A DNA stretch of 64,000 bases. It comes from an uncultured Alphaproteobacteria bacterium. Its GTDB lineage: Bacteria > Pseudomonadota > Alphaproteobacteria > RF32 > CAG-239. A program made the translations under genes and the position numbers. The DNA is taken from contig CASFSV010000014.1 of the NCBI GenBank assembly GCA_949297415.1, positions 71,030-135,029 of the forward strand, given 5' to 3'. Numbering within the stretch: position 1 is the first letter of the stretch; the number at the start of each line of letters is the position of its first letter. Below are positions 51,632 to 60,188 of the stretch, in pieces. The notes under the pieces are model-generated. The model did no database searches and was not told the DNA's origin. It saw only the letters and a list, made by a program, of their open reading frames with translations.

Positions 51632-52603
51632 TTAAGCTTCGTCTGATGACGTATCGCTACTTGATGGATTTTCTTCAGCAGGAATAACATCTGGCAACAT
51701 TCCTATTGCTTTTTTACGCTTCAATTTATTTACAAATTTAATTGAGCGTTGAGCATCCCACTTCTTTTTTCCTTCTTCACGTTGGAAAATATGCTTATAT
51801 ATCTCTATTGCTTGATCAAATTCAGATAATTTCGTTAAGCATGACGCTAGTCCATCATAAAGTTTATGATGATAACGGCCGTCTACCAAATTTTTAGCTT
51901 TATTATAGCACTTTAGCGCATCTTTGAACTTAAACATCTTTTGATACACAAAACCAATACTTATCCATGCTTGGATTTCTGTGCTATCTATATTCAATAT
52001 TTTGGTAAAACATTTTAAAGCCGAATCGTTATCTCCCATCAACTGATAGGTTACTCCAATACCGTTCCATGCTTTTACATTTGATTTATCTAATGCTAAA
52101 ACTTTCTTAAAATACCCGATTGCACGTTCATATTGTTTCAATTTCTGTAGGGTTACCGCAATACTTAACAATGTTTGCGGATGTTTCGGGTCTATCTGAT
52201 AAGCTTGTTGTAAAACATCCAGAGCTTCCTTAAACAAGAACATATGTTGCAAAGCGATTGCTTTACCATTTAAAGCTTCCAAAGAGGTTGGATCGTTTGC
52301 ATAAGCTTCTTCAAAGCAAGTTATTGCCTCTTTGTAACGACCGCGCATACTTAATGTTACGCCTTTATTGTTAAGCACTTCTACGGATTTCGGATTGATT
52401 GCTAAGGCCTTATCGAAACAGTCTACCGCTTCTGTATATTTACTCATCTTTTGATAAGCAAAACCCTTTGAATTTATTGCTTTCCATGAATCGGGCTGTT
52501 GGGCTAAAAACTCATCAAACTGAGCTATTGCCTCTCTACACATTCCTGAATCTAAAAGTTCCTGACCTCTCTTGTAGGCATTATTGTCACTTAACTTAAC
52601 CAT
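51632..52603 (-). CDS. TPR-repeat protein
   Basis: A 323-residue soluble protein made of about eight tetratricopeptide repeats (for example AINSKGFAYQKMSKYTEAVD and AWNGIGVTYQLMGDNDSALK), ending in a basic stretch and an acidic Ser-rich tail (SSSDTSSDEA). TPR solenoids bind partner proteins. OGT-like glycosyltransferases also begin with such repeats, but no catalytic domain is attached. As the first gene of the GT-C operon it could scaffold or regulate those enzymes. No signal peptide is seen. Confidence 0.88.
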   Translation of the reverse strand: MVKLSDNNAYKRGQELLDSGMCREAIAQFDEFLAQQPDSWKAINSKGFAYQKMSKYTEAVDCFDKALAINPKSVEVLNNKGVTLSMRGRYKEAITCFEEAYANDPTSLEALNGKAIALQHMFLFKEALDVLQQAYQIDPKHPQTLLSIAVTLQKLKQYERAIGYFKKVLALDKSNVKAWNGIGVTYQLMGDNDSALKCFTKILNIDSTEIQAWISIGFVYQKMFKFKDALKCYNKAKNLVDGRYHHKLYDGLASCLTKLSEFDQAIEIYKHIFQREEGKKKWDAQRSIKFVNKLKRKKAIGMLPDVIPAEENPSSSDTSSDEA

Positions 52604-52753
52604 ATTCTTTCTCTACATAGTTTTACAAAATAATTCATTGCGCATTATATGGTTACTTTTTTTCTTTTGTCAAGACAAAAAATACAGATTTTGTTTTTTA
52701 CTGCCCTTTTTTCCTCTTTTTATTTGTTAAAATTTAGTTCTCCTACTTTATTG

Positions 52754-52833
52754 TTGACAAAAAAAGTTTTTGACTATATGTTGGATTTCACTATAATTAA
52801 TCTTATGTTTCATTATTAAATTTTTTTATCATT
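52754..52833 (+). promoter_or_regulatory. Family promoter-leader, copy 1
   Basis: TTGACA at 52754-52759; a weak -10 TATATG near 52775 (an alternative TTGACT-16-TATAAT pair is at 52770-52797). The TTATGTTTCATTATTAA box starts at 52803, followed by a T-rich tract and ATCATT to the ATG at 52834. There is no Shine-Dalgarno sequence. TTGACA to ATG is 80 bases; box to ATG is 31. Confidence 0.65.
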
Positions 52834-54666
52834 ATGGAAAAAACAAATGTGGGTAAACTTTCTTTTTGGAAGAAATTTACATTGTTGCGGCAATTGATTG
52901 AAGATCCTTCTTCTATTCCTCCTTATTATCAAGCTGCTTTGCTGAATGCTGTTTCTACGAAAACTTTTCGAAAATATTATTCGGAATTTTGTAGATTCAA
53001 TCCCGAAACTTTTGATGTTCTTTTAGAGCCTCGCAACCATGGGAAGTTTTCTGTTTGTAAACATCGTGAATTTTATCCCTTTGAGCTTGCAAATGAATTT
53101 GCTCAAAAGGGAACTGATGAACAGGTGCTTGATGTGTTGGAAGAACATTGCTCTTCGTTAGGACATATCCTGCTTGAACGTCATTCTGAACTATTTGAAA
53201 GATATGTTCGGCGGCATGGCTCTATCCCTCTTAATTTATGGAAGGAAATCATTAAACAAAAACGCGAAGATTTAGTTTTAATGTTTCTTAAATTTAGAGA
53301 CCAAGATTATGTCTTATCTGCACAGTATATTGATGTGCTTTTTGATTCTTCCTTGGAGAAAGGAATTAAAACTTATTTGGAACAAAATTCCGTTTTTGAA
53401 TTGTCCAAAGTACGCTTATATATCTTGAAATCAGGCGATGTTGCTCTTTGCAAGAAAATGCTTGAAAATAATCCTTTAATTTTTGAGGATGAATTTCTTG
53501 AGCTTTTTAAACTTAATCAACCCGAACTTATCTTGACTCTCGTTAAACGGATGATACAAGATGAATTCGCCGATGATTATACTGAAATTCCTGCAGGCTT
53601 TGAAAATTCTCTGATACACAGTAATGCTACTGAAGCAATTATGCTCTATATGCAAAAAAATGAACTTGATTACGGTGCTACTATTTGCCTCTTTGAAACC
53701 GGAAATGAGGAACTTATTCGGTTCTATTTGGAATCAGATCGCTTTAAAGAGTGTAAAAAATTTCCAGTTGATGTGGCGGCTATGTTTCTTTTTTCCGGAA
53801 ATAATGCCAGTCTGCAATGTTGCTACAAAAGTAAATTCGGTCTGCCTTATCAGTTGGAACGTAAGTTGATACTTTCTGAAAATGATAAACTCAATGCTTT
53901 TTTCAAAGATAAATATGCAACCTATATGCAAGATAACCTCATTAATTATATCGATACTAATGAGCTATATCCTTTGAACGCTGCACTGTTAATGGAAAAA
54001 GGTCCTATTGACGATGCTATTGATTATTTTCAAAAGTATCCGTTACCGGATATTGCTGTTGTTGCTCTGTTTAAAAACGGAAAAGACAATTTGCGGAAGG
54101 CGTACCTTAACTTCCTACTTGAAAACCATGCTATCGTTTGTGAAGCTGCGGAAAAGTATTTTGTTAAATTTGCTCCTCAAAAGAAATTGATGACTTATTT
54201 GCAAAATAATGCTCAATCTCCTCTTAAAAGTGTGGATGGTGAAATTGCTTTGTTAAAGCGAGAGGATGCTGAGTTGTGCCATTTTTATGTTGAAAAATTT
54301 GGTTTTAAAACTCAAGCGCTTGTTTCTTTTATTCAATGCGGTTCGGTTGATTTTATCAAATCTATTTTCAAAAATTATCTGCTGCCAGACGAAGTTTTAA
54401 GCGCCTTGATTGACAGCGGTAGAAACTCTTTGATGATTAAATTCTTCAAAGAATCTGACTTGGATAAAGAACTAGAACTCAAACTAATCCATTCCGATTT
54501 TTCTAAAAACGAAAGGGCCGTTTGTTTCTATCTGGATAAGTATGATTTGTTTGCTGATAATGAAGTTGAGTTAATTAAACTCAACAACAACAAAATGATT
54601 GATATATATTTGGCGAAACATTCTCTCTCTCAAAAGGCAGAAGAACTATACGCCTCTATGTATTAA
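52834..54666 (+). CDS. Helical-repeat family protein, member 1
   Basis: A 610-residue cytoplasmic-type protein with no signal or membrane helix. After an N-terminal module (Trp12, then IPPYYQAALLNAVS) it consists of two-helix repeats of roughly 26-28 residues with the pattern E..L[IL]......[LM]I..Y[LI]....L....; NEVELIKLNNNKMIDIYLAK near the end is a clear unit. I see no known domain (not TPR, ankyrin, Sel1 or HEAT by length). It is the longest of five paralogues in tandem and has its own promoter-leader and terminator. A solenoid for protein binding is inferred. Confidence 0.75.
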   Translation: MEKTNVGKLSFWKKFTLLRQLIEDPSSIPPYYQAALLNAVSTKTFRKYYSEFCRFNPETFDVLLEPRNHGKFSVCKHREFYPFELANEFAQKGTDEQVLDVLEEHCSSLGHILLERHSELFERYVRRHGSIPLNLWKEIIKQKREDLVLMFLKFRDQDYVLSAQYIDVLFDSSLEKGIKTYLEQNSVFELSKVRLYILKSGDVALCKKMLENNPLIFEDEFLELFKLNQPELILTLVKRMIQDEFADDYTEIPAGFENSLIHSNATEAIMLYMQKNELDYGATICLFETGNEELIRFYLESDRFKECKKFPVDVAAMFLFSGNNASLQCCYKSKFGLPYQLERKLILSENDKLNAFFKDKYATYMQDNLINYIDTNELYPLNAALLMEKGPIDDAIDYFQKYPLPDIAVVALFKNGKDNLRKAYLNFLLENHAIVCEAAEKYFVKFAPQKKLMTYLQNNAQSPLKSVDGEIALLKREDAELCHFYVEKFGFKTQALVSFIQCGSVDFIKSIFKNYLLPDEVLSALIDSGRNSLMIKFFKESDLDKELELKLIHSDFSKNERAVCFYLDKYDLFADNEVELIKLNNNKMIDIYLAKHSLSQKAEELYASMY

Positions 54667-54679
54667 TTTTTTTTACCAG

Positions 54680-54712
54680 AACTGCTTCCGATTTTTCGGA
54701 AGCAGTTTTTTT
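54680..54712 (+). terminator. Terminator of repeat-family member 1
   Basis: AACTGCTTCCGA/TCGGAAGCAGTT stem (54680-54691 and 54696-54707) with a T-run that leads directly into the next promoter. Confidence 0.88.
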
Positions 54713-54713
54713 G

Positions 54714-54791
54714 TTGACTCAAATGTTTTTTGGTTTACGATTTACCTAAATTATTAATTTTATGTCTTACTATTAATTTTTTTTATTTATT
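54714..54791 (+). promoter_or_regulatory. Family promoter-leader, copy 2
   Basis: TTGACT (54714-54719), 16 bases, TACGAT (54736-54741). The box TTATGTCTTACTATTAA starts at 54760, then a T-rich tract to the ATG at 54792 (32 bases). There is no Shine-Dalgarno sequence. Confidence 0.65.
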
Positions 54792-56567
54792 ATGCGTACC
54801 AATCAATTAAAAACACCTTCTCTCTTAGAAACTTGGAGACAGGTCTTGCTTTTTCTGATTTTTCACAAGGAAATTGCTCCTCAATATCATTCTCAAGTGG
54901 TTTTGCTTCACGGTTGTTCAAAGAAATCTCTTTTTCTGTATGTGAAACATTTTCCGCTAACTGATGAAGCTTTAATGCTCTTGTTTCAAAAAGCTGACAA
55001 AGGCTTTCTTCAAAATTTTTTATCTCATTATTTCTGGGATTTTCCACAAAATGGCGAACCAATTCTTTTTGACAGATTTGGACTCGATTTTCTGATAGAT
55101 AATTCAAAATGGACGTTATCTACAAAAACTGAGTTGACTTTACTGCAACTAGAAAATGCTGAGCTGATTGGAAAATACACTAATCAATGTACTTTTACTC
55201 CTGAGGCTGAGTTAGAATTTTTCAAGAAATCTTTTCCAGACTTGCAAAAAGCTTATGCCGAAAAAAATGATTTATGTGATAAGACAGAAAAATTTTTACT
55301 TGAAACGAAAAACTTTGATTTGCTCTCCACTCATCTTGTTAAATTTGGTTTGAAGGATGATGTGGTTGAAACTTTTTATCGTGATGCTCCTGATGATTTG
55401 GTTTTGACATACTTAAGTGAATTTGCCGGCTATCCTTCCGATAAAGAGTTTAAAACTCTTTTATCCAGATCCGTTACAGATTTTATCAAACAAATTGTCT
55501 TAAGATTTGATGATCTAATTCATCGTCATTTAAGGATGTTGTTAAAATCTAAATATGCTAATTTAGTGGGTGCATATTTAGAACAAAAAGCTGAACAAAA
55601 ATCTCCCCTATCCGATATGGTGTGGAGTAGTTTGTTTAATGTTCCAGAATTTCGGTGTTACCTCAAATTTGCATTAGACCATTTTGATTTGCCTGAAGAA
55701 TTTGAGGTCCGCTTATTTAAAACACAACTTTTGGATTTATTGGAATACTATACTCAAAATCATGCTTTTCAAAATTGGGGGTTTCCGATGTTGCTTGCTT
55801 TAGGTAAACGAGATCTTTTGTTGAACTATTTGACTTTTCATCAACTTTCTTGGAGTGATGAGTGCTTGTTAATTGAGCAAAATGACAAGGAACTAATTGA
55901 TTGTTATCTTAAGAAACATTCTTTTAGTTCGTATGCTCAAGCAATTAGAATAAAAACTGCGGGTTTTTCAAATGCTCTGGCTATCGTCAAAGCGCTTGAT
56001 AAGTTTGATGACTTTATTCTTGATGCTTTATTTTATCATAATGAAGAAGAATTCTGGGAAGTTTATCTCTCTCATTGTAACTACCAATTTAGAGAGGATT
56101 TGTTAATTAAATTTTGTAAACGTGCCAGTGTTGTTGTTATTATCAACTACCTTTCTTACTATTTAATTGACGGAAAACTTTCTTTAAAACTAGGTAACGA
56201 CAAATTGGAAAATGATCTCTATCTAACGTTGTACAAACGACAAGATGAAAGGATTACAACCTTTTTGTTACAACACTCATCTCTTACATCTATTCATGAT
56301 TGTTGGTTTATTCGTTATGCTTCTTATGATTTTATCAAGCAATTCTTAGAGAATTTGTTTAATGAGAATATTGAGCTTTCGATTCAAGCTGAAAAAGAAT
56401 TAATTTGCAGAGAATATAAAGATTTATTACGTCTTTATTTTTCTCATTATTCTTTATATCAAGAAAATCTTGTTTGCTTGGCGCATTTACTTTCTCCGGA
56501 ACTTATGAGAGATTATCTCTTAAGCCATAGAGAAGACAAAGATTTAATTCAAAAACTGTTATCTTAA
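54792..56567 (+). CDS. Helical-repeat family protein, member 2
   Basis: A 591-residue paralogue. The N-terminal module is best seen here: ETWRQVLLFLIFHKEIAPQYHSQ broken by Val-Val, then LLHGCSKKSLFLYV. About twenty short helical repeats follow, for example TELTLLQLENAELIGKYTNQ. A segment FEVRLFKTQLLDLLEYY aligns with FEVRLLECGNKDLIDLY of member 3, showing common descent. It is rich in Phe, Leu, Glu and Lys and has no catalytic motif that I can see. An antisense frame over the first 100 codons is a shadow. Confidence 0.75.
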   Translation: MRTNQLKTPSLLETWRQVLLFLIFHKEIAPQYHSQVVLLHGCSKKSLFLYVKHFPLTDEALMLLFQKADKGFLQNFLSHYFWDFPQNGEPILFDRFGLDFLIDNSKWTLSTKTELTLLQLENAELIGKYTNQCTFTPEAELEFFKKSFPDLQKAYAEKNDLCDKTEKFLLETKNFDLLSTHLVKFGLKDDVVETFYRDAPDDLVLTYLSEFAGYPSDKEFKTLLSRSVTDFIKQIVLRFDDLIHRHLRMLLKSKYANLVGAYLEQKAEQKSPLSDMVWSSLFNVPEFRCYLKFALDHFDLPEEFEVRLFKTQLLDLLEYYTQNHAFQNWGFPMLLALGKRDLLLNYLTFHQLSWSDECLLIEQNDKELIDCYLKKHSFSSYAQAIRIKTAGFSNALAIVKALDKFDDFILDALFYHNEEEFWEVYLSHCNYQFREDLLIKFCKRASVVVIINYLSYYLIDGKLSLKLGNDKLENDLYLTLYKRQDERITTFLLQHSSLTSIHDCWFIRYASYDFIKQFLENLFNENIELSIQAEKELICREYKDLLRLYFSHYSLYQENLVCLAHLLSPELMRDYLLSHREDKDLIQKLLS

Positions 56568-56576
56568 CCGTTTTAC

Positions 56577-56608
56577 AGCCTTTCCTTCGTCAAGGGAAGG
56601 CTTTTTTA
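56577..56608 (+). terminator. Terminator of repeat-family member 2
   Basis: AGCCTTTCCTT/AAGGGAAGGCT stem (56577-56587 and 56592-56602, one G-U pair) with a T-run. Confidence 0.85.
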
Positions 56609-56621
56609 TTTCTCTAAATTA

Positions 56622-56699
56622 TTGACAAAAAACTTTTTTGAATTTAGTTTGGAAAATCTATTAGTAATTTTATGTTTCACTATTAATTTTTTTATCATT
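56622..56699 (+). promoter_or_regulatory. Family promoter-leader, copy 3
   Basis: TTGACA (56622-56627) with a weak -10 (TTAGTT, 56644-56649). The box TTATGTTTCACTATTAA starts at 56670 and the ATG is at 56700 (30 bases). The last 30 bases are nearly identical to copy 1, ending TTTATCATTATGGAAAAA. There is no Shine-Dalgarno sequence. Confidence 0.65.
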
Positions 56700-58478
56700 A
56701 TGGAAAAAGAAGTAAAAAGATCTTCCGTTTGGGCTACCCGACTAGAAGTATGGAAATTTTTGCAAATGTATCACAGAAATCACTATTACGAAATTGATCC
56801 CAAACATCATTTGAACATGATGGAACTGAGAGGTTGTTCTAAAGATGCTTTAGCTAAATATTTAGAATGTAATCATTCAATTTCCGAGGATGTTATTCTG
56901 TTTTTATTGAAAAATAAAAATACGGAGATGCTTCAATTCTGGGCTGAACATGCAAAAAATGTTTCTCTGTCTCCGGAAACCGAGAAAGCTGTTGTTGCAA
57001 AATTCGGATTTGATGTATTGCTTAAAAACAATATTCATCTGTCTGAGAAATCTACATTAAAATTTTTACAGGGAAGAACCTTATCGCATCTTCCTGCATC
57101 GTATTTGCGTTGTTTGACATTTTCACCCGACACAGAAGAAACTCTGCTTAAGTTGAAAAATCCAGAACTTACTTGTTCCTATCTTTGTGATAACTTAGTT
57201 AATAACTGCAATCAACATCTCATTCTTCTTTATGATGATCCTGATGTGTATAAAGCTTTTGCTCGGCATAATTCCTTTGAAAATATCTTAGAGGATATTA
57301 TCAAGACAAAATCTTTGGAAATTTCCAAAATTGCTTTGCTGAATACACCATCTCTACCTTCAGAAATTGAGAAAATTTTAATTGATGCTAACAATTTAAC
57401 TCTGTTAGAGTTTTGTGTTGATCATATTAAATTTTCTGACGAAGTTGTTGATTATTTAGCGCAACATGCATCTGATGATTTTTTCGAAACTTATGTCAAA
57501 CATGAAGATTTCTCTTGCATTGGCTGTCGTGACAGCATTTATCAAAGACTTTTTGAGCCTCGTAATCTAGAACTTCTTAAAGAACATTTACAGGAATACT
57601 GTATTCCTGGTAAATTTGAAGTTCGTTTGCTTGAATGCGGCAACAAAGATTTAATTGATCTTTATTTTAAAGATAATTTTGAACTTTCTTCAGAAGCAAA
57701 AGCTTGGCTTATGGAACACCAACAATCTGAACATGCTGCCAAATTACTTGAGCACGTTGATGATTTGGGTTATTTGGGAGAAGTCGCCTTATTTAAATCT
57801 GGTGATGATGTAAAAATTAAACATTACATTGCTTCACATTCTCTTAATATTATCTCTGAGACCGCTTTGTTTAGATTTGCATCTGCGCAGGTGTTAAGAG
57901 AGCACTTAAATTCGTGGGTTCCTGGCTGCTTAGCTCAAATAGCTTTAATTAAGAGGCATGATTTTGAGCTTCTAAAATCTCTTTGGACTGATGACTTTGA
58001 GTTTGATGATGCCCCTTTGAGAATTTTCTTAAACGAAGCTGATGATGATACAATCTTGACGTATCTTCAGTATCTGGCCGCTAATTATGAAGATTGTTCT
58101 CTTGGTTCTGATACCGACGAGGCCGAAAATCCTTTGCCTTTAAGCGAAATTTTGCATCAAAGACACTTGGATAAATCCGCAATGTTCTTTGTTTCAAACA
58201 CTTCTCTTACAGAGGCTGATGAATGTGCTTTGGCTGTTTACGGTTCAAAAGAAGTTATTCTATCTTATCTTAAAGAACATGATTTGTGTTCGGAAGCTGA
58301 AAAATTATTGCTTTGTCGCGGAGATATTGATCTTGTTCGGCTATATATTTCTGAGAGAGAACTTTATAGCGACAATGAACAATATCTGTTTGTTTTTGAT
58401 GATTGGGATTTGATAAACTTCTATCAGGAGAAACATGGCTTTTCAGACTGTGATATTACTGAAGCTATGGATAATTAA
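56700..58478 (+). CDS. Helical-repeat family protein, member 3
   Basis: A 592-residue paralogue. The start at 56700 is set by the family leader and by the shared MEK/MEE N-terminus; the frame is open to 56622, but that would begin inside the promoter. The N-terminal module shows Trp18 and LRGCSKDALAKYL. Repeats are regular at the C-terminus: AEKLLLCRGDIDLVRLYISE then EQYLFVFDDWDLINFYQEKH, 27 residues apart. An acidic Ser/Asp/Glu insert (LGSDTDEAENP) breaks the array near residue 475. Function is unknown. Confidence 0.75.
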   Translation: MEKEVKRSSVWATRLEVWKFLQMYHRNHYYEIDPKHHLNMMELRGCSKDALAKYLECNHSISEDVILFLLKNKNTEMLQFWAEHAKNVSLSPETEKAVVAKFGFDVLLKNNIHLSEKSTLKFLQGRTLSHLPASYLRCLTFSPDTEETLLKLKNPELTCSYLCDNLVNNCNQHLILLYDDPDVYKAFARHNSFENILEDIIKTKSLEISKIALLNTPSLPSEIEKILIDANNLTLLEFCVDHIKFSDEVVDYLAQHASDDFFETYVKHEDFSCIGCRDSIYQRLFEPRNLELLKEHLQEYCIPGKFEVRLLECGNKDLIDLYFKDNFELSSEAKAWLMEHQQSEHAAKLLEHVDDLGYLGEVALFKSGDDVKIKHYIASHSLNIISETALFRFASAQVLREHLNSWVPGCLAQIALIKRHDFELLKSLWTDDFEFDDAPLRIFLNEADDDTILTYLQYLAANYEDCSLGSDTDEAENPLPLSEILHQRHLDKSAMFFVSNTSLTEADECALAVYGSKEVILSYLKEHDLCSEAEKLLLCRGDIDLVRLYISERELYSDNEQYLFVFDDWDLINFYQEKHGFSDCDITEAMDN

Positions 58479-58490
58479 ACTTCTTTTTTT

Positions 58491-58524
58491 AAGACTCCTC
58501 CTTTATCGGAAGGAGTCTTTTTTA
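58491..58524 (+). terminator. Terminator of repeat-family member 3
   Basis: AAGACTCCT/AGGAGTCTT stem (58491-58499 and 58511-58519) with a T-run abutting the next TTGACA. Confidence 0.85.
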
Positions 58525-58601
58525 TTGACAATCTCCCTTTTTGTCCCTACTCTTTTGCTCAATTAAATAATTTTATGTTTCATTATTAAAATTTTATATT
58601 T
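58525..58601 (+). promoter_or_regulatory. Family promoter-leader, copy 4
   Basis: TTGACA (58525-58530), 17 bases, TACTCT (58548-58553). The box TTATGTTTCATTATTAA starts at 58573 and the ATG is at 58602 (29 bases). There is no Shine-Dalgarno sequence. Confidence 0.65.
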
Positions 58602-59522
58602 ATGGAAGAAAAAGTTTGTCCCGATAGGACGCTGTTATTGAAAAAAGCCAAATGGGCTATTCGCAAATCTTATTGGCTCAATAGTTCGCTACCTGTTGAG
58701 TATCATTCTATTTTGATAAATCAAGAATGCTGTTCGGAATATTGTATGCGTATTTGCTTACAAAATTGTTCTTTATCCTCAGAAACTGAGGTACTTCTTT
58801 TTGATAAATATGAAGCTGATAAACCTGATATTCTTAAAGAATATATTAGTAAACATGGTGCTTCTGATGATTTACTTATTAAAATTATTGAGTGTAAAAA
58901 TCTTGAATTACTTAAATGCTTTATTGATTTAAGAATATCTCTATACTTTCGCAGTGATAGTATTTTACCGCAAAAAGTTCAGCAAGAACTTATTAAATCT
59001 AATGATTCTATTTTTTTTAAAAAAGTTCTTCATTTTGGTGTGTTGCTCAATTTTTCTGTTATTCTTGATTTACTTCAGCTTGGTAATTATGATATGATAG
59101 AGGTTTATTGCCAGTCTGGTTTCAAAAATAAAACAGGATCTTATTTATATGATACTTGGTTTTCGATGCTTGCACAACGTGATGACATAAAAAGTCTCAC
59201 TTTGATTTGCTACTACTTTAAACTGCCTTGTTCTGCTTTATTGAAATTGCTGGAAATGAAGCATTGTGATTTTGTTATGGAGTATTTTAAAACTCAAACT
59301 ATTGATGAAAAAGTACAGTACCATATCATACAGAGTCAGAATAAGAAACTTATTGCTCTTTATATCAGTGCTAAACCTTTTGTGAAAAAAGCTCAGATTG
59401 AATTGGTTAAGTCCGGTTTTAAAGATTTGCTTAAAATGCATTATCTTAAGTATGGTTTGGACGATGAAGCGGTTGTTTTTCAAGCCAGCCTTAATAACGT
59501 TAAGGCATATCTTGGCGTTTGA
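58602..59522 (+). CDS. Helical-repeat family protein, member 4
   Basis: A 306-residue, half-length paralogue. The N-terminal module is retained (MEEKVCPDR, Trp18, LPVEYHSILINQECCSEYC), followed by about nine helical repeats such as HIIQSQNKKLIALYISAKPF and IELVKSGFKDLLKMHYLKYG. It ends cleanly with a stop and terminator, so it is a short member rather than a truncated pseudogene. No signal peptide or catalytic motif is seen. Confidence 0.72.
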   Translation: MEEKVCPDRTLLLKKAKWAIRKSYWLNSSLPVEYHSILINQECCSEYCMRICLQNCSLSSETEVLLFDKYEADKPDILKEYISKHGASDDLLIKIIECKNLELLKCFIDLRISLYFRSDSILPQKVQQELIKSNDSIFFKKVLHFGVLLNFSVILDLLQLGNYDMIEVYCQSGFKNKTGSYLYDTWFSMLAQRDDIKSLTLICYYFKLPCSALLKLLEMKHCDFVMEYFKTQTIDEKVQYHIIQSQNKKLIALYISAKPFVKKAQIELVKSGFKDLLKMHYLKYGLDDEAVVFQASLNNVKAYLGV

Positions 59523-59537
59523 TATTTTATTACTTCT

Positions 59538-59566
59538 AAAGCCCCGATTTCTCGGGGCTTTTTTAC
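59538..59566 (+). terminator. Terminator of repeat-family member 4
   Basis: AAAGCCCCGA/TCGGGGCTTT stem (59538-59547 and 59552-59561) with a T-run. Confidence 0.88.
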
Positions 59567-60030
59567 TTAGCTATTTGTAACAGCGATGGCGTTAGTACAT
59601 AGCATCCTGATAAAACGTGATTATTTTGCTCAGCAAGAATATCTCCTTCTATATCATAGATACTATTTATGTTTTTCCTATATCCAAAAGGAGAATTCCC
59701 TGTATTGCGGATATTATCTAAAAACCAGTATAGCTCTAAAGAGACATGACCGCCGTAAATCTCTGATAACATCTTTGCTATTTGCTTACTTCCATGAAAA
59801 GCATATTTTCTTTTTCCTGAAGCAGTTGGATATTCAACCAAGACTTGTATTTCTTCTGGGTTAATTTTCGCAGCATCTTTTGCTCCTGCAATATATGCTG
59901 CTGCTCCTCCGTATTCGCAGCTCCCAGTATAGTGAAAATAGAAAATATTGTTTTTCTTTGATTTTAAACTTACCTGCATATTCTTTTCTATGTAGGAAAG
60001 AAACTTTTTTTCTTGTTCTAGGGTTATCAT
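59563..60030 (-). CDS. Hypothetical protein inside the repeat-family cluster
   Basis: A 155-residue soluble protein, unrelated to its neighbours and on the opposite strand. It shows a mixed alpha/beta pattern: IFYFHYTGSCEYGGAAAYIAG broken by Ala-Lys, EEIQVLVEYPTASGKRKYAF, and GHVSLELYWFLDNIRNTGNS. No known family. TTGACA (near 60104, leftward) stands 73 bases before the ATG, and there is no ribosome-binding sequence, as for the family. The TTATGT box is missing. Confidence 0.55.
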   Translation of the reverse strand: MITLEQEKKFLSYIEKNMQVSLKSKKNNIFYFHYTGSCEYGGAAAYIAGAKDAAKINPEEIQVLVEYPTASGKRKYAFHGSKQIAKMLSEIYGGHVSLELYWFLDNIRNTGNSPFGYRKNINSIYDIEGDILAEQNNHVLSGCYVLTPSLLQIAK

Positions 60031-60112
60031 ATGCGTATGTTTTTAATTGTTATAATAATTTTTTTACTGTTTTAAATTTTATATTCTTTCTATTTTTTGT
60101 CAATAACCTTTC

Positions 60113-60188
60113 TTGACAAATTCATTGTCCTCTTTATAATACGAGCATCAATTTAATTTTATGTCGTACTATTTTATTTTTTATAATT
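60113..60188 (+). promoter_or_regulatory. Family promoter-leader, copy 5
   Basis: The best promoter of the set: TTGACA (60113-60118), 16 bases, TATAAT (60135-60140). The box TTATGTCGTACTATTTTA starts at 60159 and the ATG is at 60189 (30 bases). There is no Shine-Dalgarno sequence. Confidence 0.7.

Noticed and set aside
54790-55107. 105-residue minus-strand frame over the start of repeat-family member 2
   Set aside because: It lies wholly within the conserved coding N-terminus and has no promoter or ribosome-binding site.
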